From an uncultured Salinicoccus sp. (lineage in GTDB: Bacteria > Bacillota > Bacilli > Staphylococcales > Salinicoccaceae), in NCBI GenBank assembly GCA_947494965.1, contig CANLWV010000001.1, positions 358,842-422,841 on the forward strand: DNA of 64,000 bases, read 5' to 3'. Positions 29,568-38,560 of the stretch are shown here, one piece after another (the stretch's first letter is position 1; each line of letters opens with the position of its first letter). Below the pieces are notes generated by a model that was given only the letters and a program-made list of their open reading frames with translations, did no database searches and was not told where the DNA came from. The position numbers were made by a program, and so were the translations under genes.

Positions 29568-30947
29568 TTATTCTGTAATTGATTCCACTGCTTCTATGGC
29601 CTGATCCACACAATCCGGCAGGCCCACTCCATTATGCGAAGCGCCTGTCAGGATGATGCCTGGGTATTGTTGTGCCATATAATCCTTGATTCCGGCGATC
29701 ATCTCCTTATGGCCGACTTTATACTGCGGCATGGAGTTTTTCAGACGGGTTACGATGGATAGTTCAGGCTCACCGTTGATCGTCATGATGTCGTCAAGGT
29801 CCTTCCTTGCCAGGCGGATGATTTCATCATCATCCTTCTCTTTTGCGATCGGGTCGCCCGGACGGCCGACATAAGCGCGTAGAAGTGCTTTTCCTTCCGG
29901 TGCGGAATGTGTCCACTTCTTGCTGGTCCATGTACATGCTGTAATGGTCGTATCCATCTTGCGGCTGACGACGAAACCTGTACCATCTATATCGTTCTTG
30001 ACCTGATCTTCGTCAAAGGCCATGACCACTGTGGCAACGCTTGTGGCTTCCATATGCTTGAAATATTCAAGCGGGAGGTCGTTGAACCATCTTTTGTATT
30101 GGAAGTGTGGCGTCGTCACGATGATGTTGTCATACTCCTTGGTACGTTCGTTTGCAGTCAGACGATAGCGTTTGCCATGCCTTTTGATGGCACTGACATC
30201 GTATCCGAAATGCATCGAGGCCCCTTGTTGCTCAGCGGTCTCTTTCAGTCGGTCGATGAAGGACTGGAGACCATGCTTGAACTGCAGGAACTGCCCCTGT
30301 TTTTTACCGGTAGGGGTTTTGGCATCTCCGGCTTTTTGATTCTTTTGATGATAGACCCCTTTAATGAGACTGCCGTGCTGCTCTTCGAGTTCCTTGAAGT
30401 GCGGGAAGGTCGACAGCAGGCTGAGTTCATCGATTTTTGTACTGTAGATGCCAGATAGCAACGGTTCAATGATGTTTTCCAGAACCTCGTCACCCAGCCG
30501 TCCTCTGAAGAAGCGTCCGACAGAGATGTCTGTATATATAGGGGTTGGCTTCTTAAGGAAATCAACGCCGGCACGCAGCTTGGCACTAGCAGAGATGAGA
30601 TCCGTAGTCATGAACGGTACAAGCTCGGTCGGCATCCCGAGGACTGAACCTTTTGGTAGGGATGACAGCTTGTTGTTCACGTAAATATAGGATGTCCCTG
30701 TCGAATTTCGCACAAGGTCGTCTCCGAGACCGATCTCCTGAGCCAAATCCGTCATGCTCTGCTTTCTGGCAAGGTAGGATTCGGGACCAAGTTCAATTGC
30801 ATACCCATCTTTTCGGTATGTGTTGATCTTGCCGCCTGCGCGGTCGCTTTTTTCGTACACGTCCACTTCGACATCTTCCAGTTTCGAGAGGTAGTACGCT
30901 GCTGATAAACCTGTTATCCCAGCGCCGATAACTGCAATTTTCTTCAA
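29568..30947 (-). CDS. hemY: Coproporphyrinogen III oxidase (HemY/CgoX)
   Basis: A 459-residue FAD enzyme of the HemG2/HemY family. The dinucleotide-binding motif VIGAGITGLSAAYYLSK opens the protein, followed by EKSDRAGGKINTYRKDGYAIELGPES. The C-terminus carries the second FAD contact region (GIILTGASHNGVGLPDCVDQA). In Gram-positive bacteria this enzyme oxidises coproporphyrinogen III to coproporphyrin III in the coproporphyrin-dependent haem pathway. It is the last gene of the hemE-hemH-hemY operon, 12 bases after hemH. Confidence 0.95.
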   Translation of the reverse strand: MKKIAVIGAGITGLSAAYYLSKLEDVEVDVYEKSDRAGGKINTYRKDGYAIELGPESYLARKQSMTDLAQEIGLGDDLVRNSTGTSYIYVNNKLSSLPKGSVLGMPTELVPFMTTDLISASAKLRAGVDFLKKPTPIYTDISVGRFFRGRLGDEVLENIIEPLLSGIYSTKIDELSLLSTFPHFKELEEQHGSLIKGVYHQKNQKAGDAKTPTGKKQGQFLQFKHGLQSFIDRLKETAEQQGASMHFGYDVSAIKRHGKRYRLTANERTKEYDNIIVTTPHFQYKRWFNDLPLEYFKHMEATSVATVVMAFDEDQVKNDIDGTGFVVSRKMDTTITACTWTSKKWTHSAPEGKALLRAYVGRPGDPIAKEKDDDEIIRLARKDLDDIMTINGEPELSIVTRLKNSMPQYKVGHKEMIAGIKDYMAQQYPGIILTGASHNGVGLPDCVDQAIEAVESITE

Positions 30948-30959
30948 GTTAATCCGCCT

Positions 30960-31880
30960 TTACTGCAATCTGTTTATTTCGTTGATCATCGCCTGGATAT
31001 AGCGCTCGTCAGTGTTCGGCATCGTTGGCCTATGATAGCCTGCCCCGACTTCGTCACATACCACTTTGCATTCTACGTCATTGTCAAACAGTACTTCGAG
31101 GTGTTCACAGACGAAGCCGACCGGCAGATAGACAAAATGCTTGTACCCATATTCCCCATGCAAGTCACGCGTCAAATCCTGGACGTCTGGACCAAGCCAT
31201 GGATCCGGAGTATTTCCTTCTGACTGCCAGCCTATATGCACGTTCTTCAGATTGGCCCTATCCTGGATCAATTGTGCTGTTTCAGCAAGCTGATCCGGAT
31301 ACGGATCGTTATGCTCTTTAATCTTCTCAGGCAGACTGTGTGCGCTGACGATGACTGCCGTATCATCGAGTTCAGATTCAGGAATTTCGGCAAGTGATGA
31401 CTTCACTGCTGCTGTCCAGAAATCAATGAACGGTTCCTGTTCATAATAGGATTTCACCGATTTGATCGAAATGCCATACTTCTCTGCCTCTTCATGTGCA
31501 CGCTTATTGTAGGAGCCCACTGAAAAGTTCGAGTAATGAGGGGCCAGGACGACTGACACGGCTTCTTTGATGCCATGGTCATGCATCGCTTCAACCGCAT
31601 CCTCAATGAATGGATCGATGTGCTTGAGTCCAATGAACAATTCATATTCCACTGCATCCTGGGAAGCATTGAGTTTAGCTGCCAATGCTTCTGCCTGCCT
31701 TTTTGTCGTATCGGCGAGCGGCGAAATGCCGCCGATCGCTTCGTAGCGGTCTTTCAGGTCCTGAAGTGCTTCTTCAGAAGGTTTCCTGCCACGCCTTATA
31801 TGCGTGTAATAGGGTTCAATATCTTCTTCTTTATAGGGCGTTCCATACGCCATGACAAGCAATCCTTTTTTCTCTTTCAT
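30960..31880 (-). CDS. hemH: Coproporphyrin ferrochelatase
   Basis: The ATG at 31880 ([15 protein letters not shown]) is preferred over the in-frame start at 31889, because AAAGGAAAG precedes it at a fitting distance. The 306-residue protein shows the ferrochelatase landmarks: [20 protein letters not shown], the [16 protein letters not shown] segment, [17 protein letters not shown] with the catalytic His, and [17 protein letters not shown] with the catalytic Glu. It inserts iron into coproporphyrin III. It follows hemE by a few bases. Confidence 0.95.
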   Translation of the reverse strand: MKEKKGLLVMAYGTPYKEEDIEPYYTHIRRGRKPSEEALQDLKDRYEAIGGISPLADTTKRQAEALAAKLNASQDAVEYELFIGLKHIDPFIEDAVEAMHDHGIKEAVSVVLAPHYSNFSVGSYNKRAHEEAEKYGISIKSVKSYYEQEPFIDFWTAAVKSSLAEIPESELDDTAVIVSAHSLPEKIKEHNDPYPDQLAETAQLIQDRANLKNVHIGWQSEGNTPDPWLGPDVQDLTRDLHGEYGYKHFVYLPVGFVCEHLEVLFDNDVECKVVCDEVGAGYHRPTMPNTDERYIQAMINEINRLQ

Positions 31881-31885
31881 CACTA

Positions 31886-32911
31886 TCACTTTCCTTTACT
31901 GTATTCATGTACGAAAGCCGTAAGACGTTTTAATGTATCCGGCTCAATTGCTGGGAACACCCCGTGTCCGAGGTTGAATATATGACCTTCATTGTTTCCT
32001 TGGTCCAGGATGTCTTTCGCCCGCGCTTCGATGACGCTCCAATCTGCAAGCAACAGTGCCGGGTCAAGGTTCCCCTGGAGTGCCTTTTTGACACCCATTT
32101 CCCTCGCCTCATTGATGGACGTCCTCCAGTCGAGACCCATCACATCCATGCTGAGTTTATTCCATTCCGGAATAAGATGGGACGCTCCGATTCCAAAGAC
32201 GATTACAGGTACACCCTTTTCCTGGACGGCTCTGATGATCCTGTCCATTGAAGGGGATAGATAATATGCATAATCTTCTTTGCTCAACGCGCCGCCCCAT
32301 GAGTCGAAGATCTGTATAAGCTTCGCTCCGGAGTCGACTTGGGCACCAAGATAGCGGATGCTCATTTCAGTCAACTTGTCCATCAGCTTAAACCAGGTTT
32401 CTGGCTGATTATACATCATCGTCTTCGTCTTGTGGTAATTTTTGGTCGGTCCTCCCTCAATCATATAGCTTGCCACAGTGAACGGTGCACCACAGAAGCC
32501 GATAAGCGGTACCTGGAGTTTTTCTTCAGTCAATATTTTAATTGTCTTGTAGATGTAGTCAAGGTCTTTATAAGGATCCAGCTCTCCAAGTTTTTCTACA
32601 TCTTTTATATCTCTGATTGGATTCGAAATGACTGGGCCGACACCAGGTTTGATGTCGACATCGATGCCCATCGGGGCCAATGGTGATACGATGTCCTTAT
32701 ACAGTACTGCCGCATCGACATTATAGTTTTCTACTGGTGTGCCTGTCAGATAAGCTGTCAGCTCAGGTTGTCTTGTGATTTCAAGCAATGAGTACTTTTC
32801 TTTCACCTTGTTGTACTCAGGCTGGCTCCTGCCCACCTGACGCATAAACCATACAGGGGTATGATTTGTCTTCTCTCCCCTTGCTGCTTTCAATATTGTA
32901 TCGTTGAACAC
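31886..32911 (-). CDS. hemE: Uroporphyrinogen decarboxylase
   Basis: The start is set to a GTG at 32911, eight bases after a GGAGG site; the longer frame to 33010 runs through the promoter region. The 341-residue product has the family signature [15 protein letters not shown] near the N-terminus, then [18 protein letters not shown] and [18 protein letters not shown]. It removes four acetate carboxyls from uroporphyrinogen III. First gene of the haem operon, divergent from traP/hmoB. Confidence 0.95.
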   Translation of the reverse strand: MFNDTILKAARGEKTNHTPVWFMRQVGRSQPEYNKVKEKYSLLEITRQPELTAYLTGTPVENYNVDAAVLYKDIVSPLAPMGIDVDIKPGVGPVISNPIRDIKDVEKLGELDPYKDLDYIYKTIKILTEEKLQVPLIGFCGAPFTVASYMIEGGPTKNYHKTKTMMYNQPETWFKLMDKLTEMSIRYLGAQVDSGAKLIQIFDSWGGALSKEDYAYYLSPSMDRIIRAVQEKGVPVIVFGIGASHLIPEWNKLSMDVMGLDWRTSINEAREMGVKKALQGNLDPALLLADWSVIEARAKDILDQGNNEGHIFNLGHGVFPAIEPDTLKRLTAFVHEYSKGK

Positions 32912-33078
32912 ATCATTTTCCTCCAATTTATATATATATCCACCCAACATTTTAACATATTGGAGCAGACGAATTGAATTAAGTGGCATAATGTCAAAAA
33001 TTCGATTCATTTGAACCAGGTTTAAGACATTAGTGTTTAAGGTATAACTGTAGTAAGACTAACGACGAGGTGAAATAG

Positions 33079-33606
33079 ATGAACTTACATCTGACGACAG
33101 GAACAATATCCTATATGAACGATCTGAAAAAAAATAATGAAGGGCTCAATATTGCAGCAATCGGCAAAGATGCCCTCCTATATTATGAATCCGAAGAGAA
33201 GGAAAGCATGTTCAGTTCAAGGCATTCATATGATTTGAACCATTCGACCAACGAACTTGATGAACATTCTCCGGTTTCAATACATTTCATTCCTGTGCCC
33301 GGAGACAGCAAAGGACCAGTATACGGCCACTTATCAAGACTTTCCGAAGTGCTTGACAACACACGTGGCGTGCAGTTCTATCGCATCGGGGAAGCACTCG
33401 GCGAAGATGAATTCATAGTGATGATCGGCTGGGCCCAGTCATCAACCTATTACGACTTCAAGGACACAGATGGCTACTCAGAATACTTGAGCACCGATGC
33501 CCTGGCAAAATTCAGAACGGAGGAATCCCTTTTCCATAAATCGATTTCTTCCAAATTCTATCTCCCATTGAAGGACAATGAAGAAGATGAAGAGGACGAC
33601 TTCTAA
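33079..33606 (+). CDS. traP: TRAP/HmoB-like antibiotic-biosynthesis-monooxygenase-fold protein
   Basis: A 175-residue protein matching staphylococcal TRAP and Bacillus HmoB (YhgC). The C-terminal half has an ABM-type ferredoxin fold with FYRIGEALGEDEFIVMIGWAQSSTYYDFKDTDGY and a downstream FHKSISSKFYLP. HmoB degrades haem in Bacillus; TRAP was once proposed as a quorum-sensing target but is now better explained by stress or haem roles. Its divergence from hemE supports a haem-related role. The C-terminal 12 residues are acidic. Confidence 0.88.
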   Translation: MNLHLTTGTISYMNDLKKNNEGLNIAAIGKDALLYYESEEKESMFSSRHSYDLNHSTNELDEHSPVSIHFIPVPGDSKGPVYGHLSRLSEVLDNTRGVQFYRIGEALGEDEFIVMIGWAQSSTYYDFKDTDGYSEYLSTDALAKFRTEESLFHKSISSKFYLPLKDNEEDEEDDF

Positions 33607-33642
33607 GCGACTGAGTGACTCAGTCGCTTAGTTCTTTTTCTT
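33605..33642. terminator. Bidirectional terminator between traP and ecsB
   Basis: TAAGCGACTGAG-TGA-CTCAGTCGCTTA is a perfect 12-bp stem beginning at the traP stop codon, with T-rich sequence to the right. It overlaps the last codons of ecsB on the other strand. Confidence 0.85.
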
Positions 33643-34822
33643 TTCTGTAGACCGCCCGGCTCAGGCTGCGGTTAATGATGAACCCCCACAGCGGGAACAG
33701 GATTCCCAAATAGAAATATCCCGGGTGAATCGATATGAAAAGGATGCTGAAGACGAGCGCTATTACAAACACCAGTTTATGCGAATAGGCTACATAACTC
33801 TCTTGTATATAAGACCGGTCTACCGGCCATACTTTCGGCCAAAGCAGGTAGGCCTGTGCCGTATAGATCTGAGACATCTGCAGAACAATGATATATATAC
33901 CGAAAAGCGCGATGACTACAGATAGATACAAGTTGGCGATCCAAACCATAACGACACCAAACAGAACCAGTAATCTCAAGACGATCATTGGCAAGTCATG
34001 GTCTCGGGCGAACGTCCGGTAGAAAAGGTATTCATACATCTTTTTCTTGTTGAAGGCAGCTTCTTTTGGTTTCCAAAGTAGTGGATCCAAGTATCGTCTA
34101 CGCTTGAACTGCTTATCTATATGGCTGACATTCGTAAACAGCGAGACAGTCTGGTAATACTTGTTCAGCTGTTCCTCTTCGTAACCGATCAGTTTTCGCC
34201 AATCCATACTTGTATGGCTGTGCTTTTTGGCAAAAAACAGTAGGGCCGCGTAGACGATGAGCGGCAACACGATCAGGATGGGCTCTGTAAGAATCAGGAT
34301 AATCGATAGGACGGTCAAGGCGATCAACCCGAATGATACGGGGAGCACCGGCCACTCTGAATTGATGATTTCTTTTCTGATCATGAAATTCATCACGTAG
34401 AAAAAAATTGAGGCGAGCAGTGCAATGATCATTTCAATGGTCTCATGCCCTACCGTCATCAGAATCAGCGCAACAACGCCCCCTGCAACCGGCTTCCAAA
34501 GCCCGAGCGTCAAGGAGTAGCGGTCCACCGCTCTGAGGTAGTCTTTTAGCCGCGCTTCGTATGCCAACAGGAATACGCCATCCGCCTGCTTGAATAAAGT
34601 GCGGTAGGACGGCAGCAATGTGATGCCAAATACAAGGGAGATGATGACATCCAGCCAGAAGGATGGGGTTAATGTCTGGACGAGCGATAATAAGGAATAC
34701 AGGAAGAATCCGATTGCTATCGACAGGAATATGAGGAAATGACTGTTGAATATGAACTTACCGTAATGGCTCCGCCTTGCAACATCCTCATTCATCCGCG
34801 TTCTGAACAGTTGATCAGACAT
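33620..34822 (-). CDS. ecsB: EcsB ABC transporter permease
   Basis: A 400-residue membrane protein with an N-terminal cytosolic start (LFRTRMNEDVARRSHYGKF) and about eight to ten hydrophobic helices, arranged in pairs (FNSHFLIFLSIAIGFFLYSL; GVVALILMTVGHETIEMIIA; LILTEPILIVLPLIVYAALL; LVFVIALVFSILFISI). This is the EcsB family. With EcsA it affects competence, secretion and intramembrane protease RasP function in Bacillus; the transported substrate is still uncertain. Its start overlaps the ecsA stop by eight bases. No ecsC follows. Confidence 0.92.
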   Translation of the reverse strand: MSDQLFRTRMNEDVARRSHYGKFIFNSHFLIFLSIAIGFFLYSLLSLVQTLTPSFWLDVIISLVFGITLLPSYRTLFKQADGVFLLAYEARLKDYLRAVDRYSLTLGLWKPVAGGVVALILMTVGHETIEMIIALLASIFFYVMNFMIRKEIINSEWPVLPVSFGLIALTVLSIILILTEPILIVLPLIVYAALLFFAKKHSHTSMDWRKLIGYEEEQLNKYYQTVSLFTNVSHIDKQFKRRRYLDPLLWKPKEAAFNKKKMYEYLFYRTFARDHDLPMIVLRLLVLFGVVMVWIANLYLSVVIALFGIYIIVLQMSQIYTAQAYLLWPKVWPVDRSYIQESYVAYSHKLVFVIALVFSILFISIHPGYFYLGILFPLWGFIINRSLSRAVYRKEKELSD

Positions 34823-35561
34823 CGTAGACTTCTCCCCCTGTTATTCTGAGGTAGACCTCATCAAGGGTCGCCCCTGGCATATGCCATTCCTCCCGCAGCT
34901 CCGGCAGTGTACCGATTGCAGTCAAACGTCCCTCGTCGATGATAGCAAATCGATCGCAGTAGCGTTCTGCAGTGGCAAGGATATGGGTGCTCATCAGTAT
35001 CGACCGCCCCCGCTCCTTTTCCTCCACCATCAATTGTATGAGTGATTCTATCCCAAGTGGATCGAGTCCAAGGAACGGTTCGTCGATGATGAACAGTTCA
35101 GGATGGGATAAGAAGGCACAGATCAGCATGACTTTTTGTTTCATGCCTTTGGAGAAATGGGTCGGGAACATATCTATTTTTGTTTCCAGCCTGAAGATCT
35201 TAAGCAGCTTATCTGCACGCTGCATCGCAGTTGTTTCATCTATCCCGTAAGCCATGGCCGTCATATTGATGTGTTCTTTCAAGGTGAGCTCTTCGTAGAG
35301 GACCGGTGACTCCGGAATGTAGGCCAGTTGTCTGCGGTACGCCTCGATATCTTCATCAGCAGTCACACCCCCTACCCTGATCTCTCCGGAGTGTGGTCTT
35401 AGCAGACCCAATATATGCTTGATAGTCGTACTTTTCCCTGCACCATTCAATCCGATAAGACCTATTATTTCACCCTTATCGATATTAAACGAAATATCAT
35501 GTATAACCGGGACTTTGGAGTAGCCGCCGGTCAATCGATCGATTTGAAGTACCATATTCAA
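34815..35561 (-). CDS. ecsA: EcsA ABC transporter ATPase
   Basis: A 248-residue ABC ATPase: Walker A GLNGAGKSTTIKHILG, Q-loop AYIPESPVLYEELTLKEH, signature HFSKGMKQKVMLI, Walker B LFIIDEPFLGLDP and switch His in MSTHILATAERYC. It pairs with EcsB in the overlapping downstream gene. The orientation is divergent from hit, as in Bacillus and staphylococci. It starts at 35561 with a GGAAGTTG site. Confidence 0.94.
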   Translation of the reverse strand: MNMVLQIDRLTGGYSKVPVIHDISFNIDKGEIIGLIGLNGAGKSTTIKHILGLLRPHSGEIRVGGVTADEDIEAYRRQLAYIPESPVLYEELTLKEHINMTAMAYGIDETTAMQRADKLLKIFRLETKIDMFPTHFSKGMKQKVMLICAFLSHPELFIIDEPFLGLDPLGIESLIQLMVEEKERGRSILMSTHILATAERYCDRFAIIDEGRLTAIGTLPELREEWHMPGATLDEVYLRITGGEVYDV

Positions 35562-35640
35562 CTTCCTTTTAAATGTAGGTTATTATTTGTATACTGATAC
35601 TAAGTAAATATATCACAAGAGAACAATGGAGGTACAATGA

Positions 35641-36069
35641 ATGAGTAAAACCATTTTTGAACAGATTGCAGACGGTGAAATCCCAGCAAACATCCTATAT
35701 GAAGATGAAACATGCATCGCCTTCATGGACGCCTTCCCCCTATCAAAGGGGCACACGCTGGTCATACCCCGCAAACCGATTGAAAACATTTATGATCTCG
35801 ACGAAGAGACCGGGGCGCACATCATGAAAGTCGTCACGAAGATGGCGAATGCATTGAAGCACACCTTCAATCCCGATGGCCTGAATGTCATCCAGAATAA
35901 CGGTTCCTACGCTTCCCAATCCGTCTTCCATCTACACTTCCACCTCATCCCACGCTACAAGGCAGAATATGATGGTTTCGGATATGAATGGCAATCTGAT
36001 GAGAACTTGCATTCTGATGAAGAGAAAAAAGAAATCGCCCGCTCAATCCGTGAACAATTGGATGCATGA
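35641..36069 (+). CDS. hit: HIT family nucleotide-binding protein
   Basis: A 142-residue HIT protein. The histidine triad is FHLHFHLIPRY near residues 97 to 107, preceded by the family's FPLSKGHTLVIPRKPIENIYDL. Members hydrolyse nucleoside phosphoramidates or adenylates. An ATG four bases upstream is out of frame; the ATG AGT start at 35641 with GGAGGTAC fits. Divergent from ecsAB. Confidence 0.95.
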   Translation: MSKTIFEQIADGEIPANILYEDETCIAFMDAFPLSKGHTLVIPRKPIENIYDLDEETGAHIMKVVTKMANALKHTFNPDGLNVIQNNGSYASQSVFHLHFHLIPRYKAEYDGFGYEWQSDENLHSDEEKKEIARSIREQLDA

Positions 36070-36121
36070 ACCTGAGAACATGAGGGTAATGTTATATAAA
36101 CGAAAAAGGACGTGACACTGT

Positions 36122-36481
36122 ATGAAATTCAGAAATCTAGCGGCAGGCTTCGCTGTCGGTGTAGCGGGCGGTACACTCATCGCTGTTTTGAATGCCCCGA
36201 AGTCGGGAGCTGAATTGCAATCTTCCCTTAAATCCGGATCTGGAAATATGAAGACACAGATGAATCAGCTTAAAATGGAAGCGAATGAAGTGAAATCCTC
36301 TTTCCTCCAGACTAAACGCGAATCACAGGAAGTGTTTGAAACGCTTGGAGACGAAGTCAAAACAATGATCAGCAACTTCCAGGCGGACATCAACCCAAAT
36401 ATTGAACACATCAAAAAAGATGTGGATAATATACAGAATCGTGTCGGAGAAATCCAGGATACCTTTAACAGCAACAAATAA
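36122..36481 (+). CDS. YtxH domain protein
   Basis: A 119-residue protein with an N-terminal Gly/Ala-rich hydrophobic anchor (LAAGFAVGVAGGTLIAVL) followed by the NAPKSGAELQSSLKSG motif that defines YtxH proteins, then a long amphipathic helical region with an apolipophorin-like heptad pattern. Such proteins are general-stress-related in Bacillus, but biochemical function is unknown. It follows hit by 52 bases. Confidence 0.85.
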   Translation: MKFRNLAAGFAVGVAGGTLIAVLNAPKSGAELQSSLKSGSGNMKTQMNQLKMEANEVKSSFLQTKRESQEVFETLGDEVKTMISNFQADINPNIEHIKKDVDNIQNRVGEIQDTFNSNK

Positions 36482-36495
36482 AATCAATCTAGTGG

Positions 36496-36532
36496 AGCGG
36501 CGGGGACTACAATTGTGCCCCGTCGCTTTATT
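36496..36532 (+). terminator. Terminator after the YtxH gene
   Basis: AGCGGCGGGG / CCCCGTCGCT stem (one wobble) with a twelve-base loop and a following TTATTG. It precedes the prsA promoter region. Confidence 0.7.
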
Positions 36533-36577
36533 GTGATATATTAGCACCTGTATCCACTATCAAAGGAGATTTGTGCA

Positions 36578-37573
36578 ATGAAGAAAATAATAGCGCCCAT
36601 GGTGCTCGGACTTGGTCTCATCGGCCTGGCCGGATGCTCAGACGACAGCAGCGAAAACAGCTCATCCAATGAAACAGAATATGGTGACGTCCTTGCCACA
36701 AGTGATGCAGGTGACGTAACCACGGACGACATACTTAACCAGTTGGGAACAGACAGTATAGCCAACCAGACATTCCAACTGACGTTGGATACAATACTTA
36801 AAGAGAAATATGCTGATGAGATCGACACAGAGGAAATTGAGTCACAGATCAATGAAGAGATAGAAGGCATGGGCGGGGAAGATCAATTTGCCATGCTGCT
36901 TCAGCAGCAGCAACCGGGCATGACCGTCGAGAAATACAAAAAACAGCGGATCAACAACGCCTTCCACGATAAGTTCTTCAGCGAAAAATTTGATATCACT
37001 GATGAAGAAGCAAAAAAATCCGTCCGCAAAGCCTCTCACATATTGATAGAGACTGGAGATGGAGAGGACGCCCTAAGTGACGAAGAAGGCAAAGAAAAAG
37101 CCGAAAAGCTTCTTAAAGAAATTAAAGACGGCAAAGACTTCGGTGAAGTGGCCAAAGAAGAATCATCTGATACCGGCAGTGCCCAAAACAGCGGCGAACT
37201 CGGCTACGTCCAACGTGGACAGATGGTTGAAGGTTTTGAAGATGCCCTGTTCGAACTCGACAAAGGTGAGATTTCGGATGTCGTCGAATCTGAATACGGG
37301 TACCACATCATCAAACGTCACGAGGAAAAAGATATAGATGGAGAACTCGATTCTATAAAAGGTCAGCTGATCAATGCGAAGATTCAAGAAAACCCGGACA
37401 AAGTCCTTGAGTACTACAAAGAACTGCTCAAAGAATATAATGTAGAGTTCAAAAATGAAGAGATCAAAACATATATCGAGGATACTTACCTGAACCCGGA
37501 ATCAGAAGAACCAGTTGAAAAACCAGGTGATGACACTTCTGTAGAAGAACCGACTGAGGAATCCGAAGAATAA
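36578..37573 (+). CDS. prsA: PrsA foldase lipoprotein
   Basis: A 331-residue lipoprotein. The signal peptide ends in the lipobox GLAGC with Cys20. After a Ser/Asn/Glu linker there is an N-terminal chaperone part, then a parvulin-type peptidyl-prolyl isomerase domain at about residues 146 to 236 (VRKASHILIETGDGED, GQMVEGFEDALFELDKGE, YGYHIIKRHEEKD). The C-terminus is a disordered acidic tail (EPVEKPGDDTSVEEP). It folds secreted proteins on the outer face of the membrane. The acidic tail fits a halotolerant host. Confidence 0.95.
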   Translation: MKKIIAPMVLGLGLIGLAGCSDDSSENSSSNETEYGDVLATSDAGDVTTDDILNQLGTDSIANQTFQLTLDTILKEKYADEIDTEEIESQINEEIEGMGGEDQFAMLLQQQQPGMTVEKYKKQRINNAFHDKFFSEKFDITDEEAKKSVRKASHILIETGDGEDALSDEEGKEKAEKLLKEIKDGKDFGEVAKEESSDTGSAQNSGELGYVQRGQMVEGFEDALFELDKGEISDVVESEYGYHIIKRHEEKDIDGELDSIKGQLINAKIQENPDKVLEYYKELLKEYNVEFKNEEIKTYIEDTYLNPESEEPVEKPGDDTSVEEPTEESEE

Positions 37574-37578
37574 AAAAT

Positions 37579-37606
37579 ACCTGGACGCTTGGCGTCCAGG
37601 TATTTT
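37579..37606. terminator. Bidirectional terminator between prsA and yhaM
   Basis: ATACCTGGACGC-TTG-GCGTCCAGGTAT, a perfect 12-bp stem with flanking A and T runs, between convergent genes. Confidence 0.92.
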
Positions 37607-37607
37607 T

Positions 37608-38549
37608 CTATTCCAGATTTTCCGGGCGGTAGAAGAAGCGGCTTTCAAGGGGGAAGATCCGATCTGTGAACTGGCCTTTCTCCGCCTTGCCTATATGCTT
37701 GTCCATCATCATCATACGCGCATCTATGTTGTCGATGAAATGGAGGATTTCCGCTTCTTTCAGCATTGGCTGTTTAGGTGAACCGTATTCGAGTTTACCG
37801 TGATGACTCAAAATCATATGTTTAAGCAGCAGGACTTCTTCTCCCTCTATATTGAGTTCAGCTGCCACTTTGGAGATTTCTTCACTTGCTATCACGATAT
37901 GCCCTATAAGATTTCCTTCAGTCGTATAGGTTGTCCCGACAGGGCCTGACAGCTCCTTGACCTTTCCTATATCATGAAGGATGATGCTGCTGTACAACAG
38001 ACTTCTGTTCAGCGAAGGATAGATGTCACACAATGCTTCCGCTGTCCTCAGCATATAGTGGACATGGTAGGCAAGCCCCGAGACGAAATCATGGTGGTTG
38101 CTCATTGCAGCCGGATAACTCAAAAATTCCTTGCCGTATTTCTTCAGCATCTGTCTGACAATCCTTTGCAGACTGCCATTTTCAATCTTGATGACATAAT
38201 CCATGATGCTTTCGTACAGGGTGTTTTCATCGATTGGCGCTTTCTCGACGAAGTCTTTAGGATTCAACCCATCTTCTTCTGTAGCCAATCGGAAGGCAGC
38301 GATCTTCATCTGCTTCTTGTTGCGGTAATCAATGACATCCCCTTTCACCTTGATCAGTGTCTCCGGCTTCAGGACTTCCATATCTTCTTTTGAAACGGTC
38401 CATAGCTTGGCTTCGATATCTCCCGTACGATCCTGCAGGAACAGGGTCATATAAGGTTTACCTTGTGATGTGACGCCTTGCTGGCTCCTTTTTATAAGAT
38501 AAAAAGTGTCGACCGAATCTCCAGCCTTCAGTTTCGATATATTATTCAT
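37608..38549 (-). CDS. yhaM: 3'-5' exoribonuclease YhaM
   Basis: The ATG at 38549 is used because GAGGTGAG stands in front; the GTG at 38555 is weaker. The 313-residue protein has an N-terminal OB-fold nucleic-acid-binding part ([19 protein letters not shown]) and a C-terminal HD domain with [18 protein letters not shown] and [13 protein letters not shown]. YhaM/CbfI trims RNA and single-stranded DNA ends in Gram-positive bacteria. It is five codons from yhaN in the same orientation. Confidence 0.94.
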   Translation of the reverse strand: MNNISKLKAGDSVDTFYLIKRSQQGVTSQGKPYMTLFLQDRTGDIEAKLWTVSKEDMEVLKPETLIKVKGDVIDYRNKKQMKIAAFRLATEEDGLNPKDFVEKAPIDENTLYESIMDYVIKIENGSLQRIVRQMLKKYGKEFLSYPAAMSNHHDFVSGLAYHVHYMLRTAEALCDIYPSLNRSLLYSSIILHDIGKVKELSGPVGTTYTTEGNLIGHIVIASEEISKVAAELNIEGEEVLLLKHMILSHHGKLEYGSPKQPMLKEAEILHFIDNIDARMMMMDKHIGKAEKGQFTDRIFPLESRFFYRPENLE

Positions 38550-38560
38550 GTGCACTCACC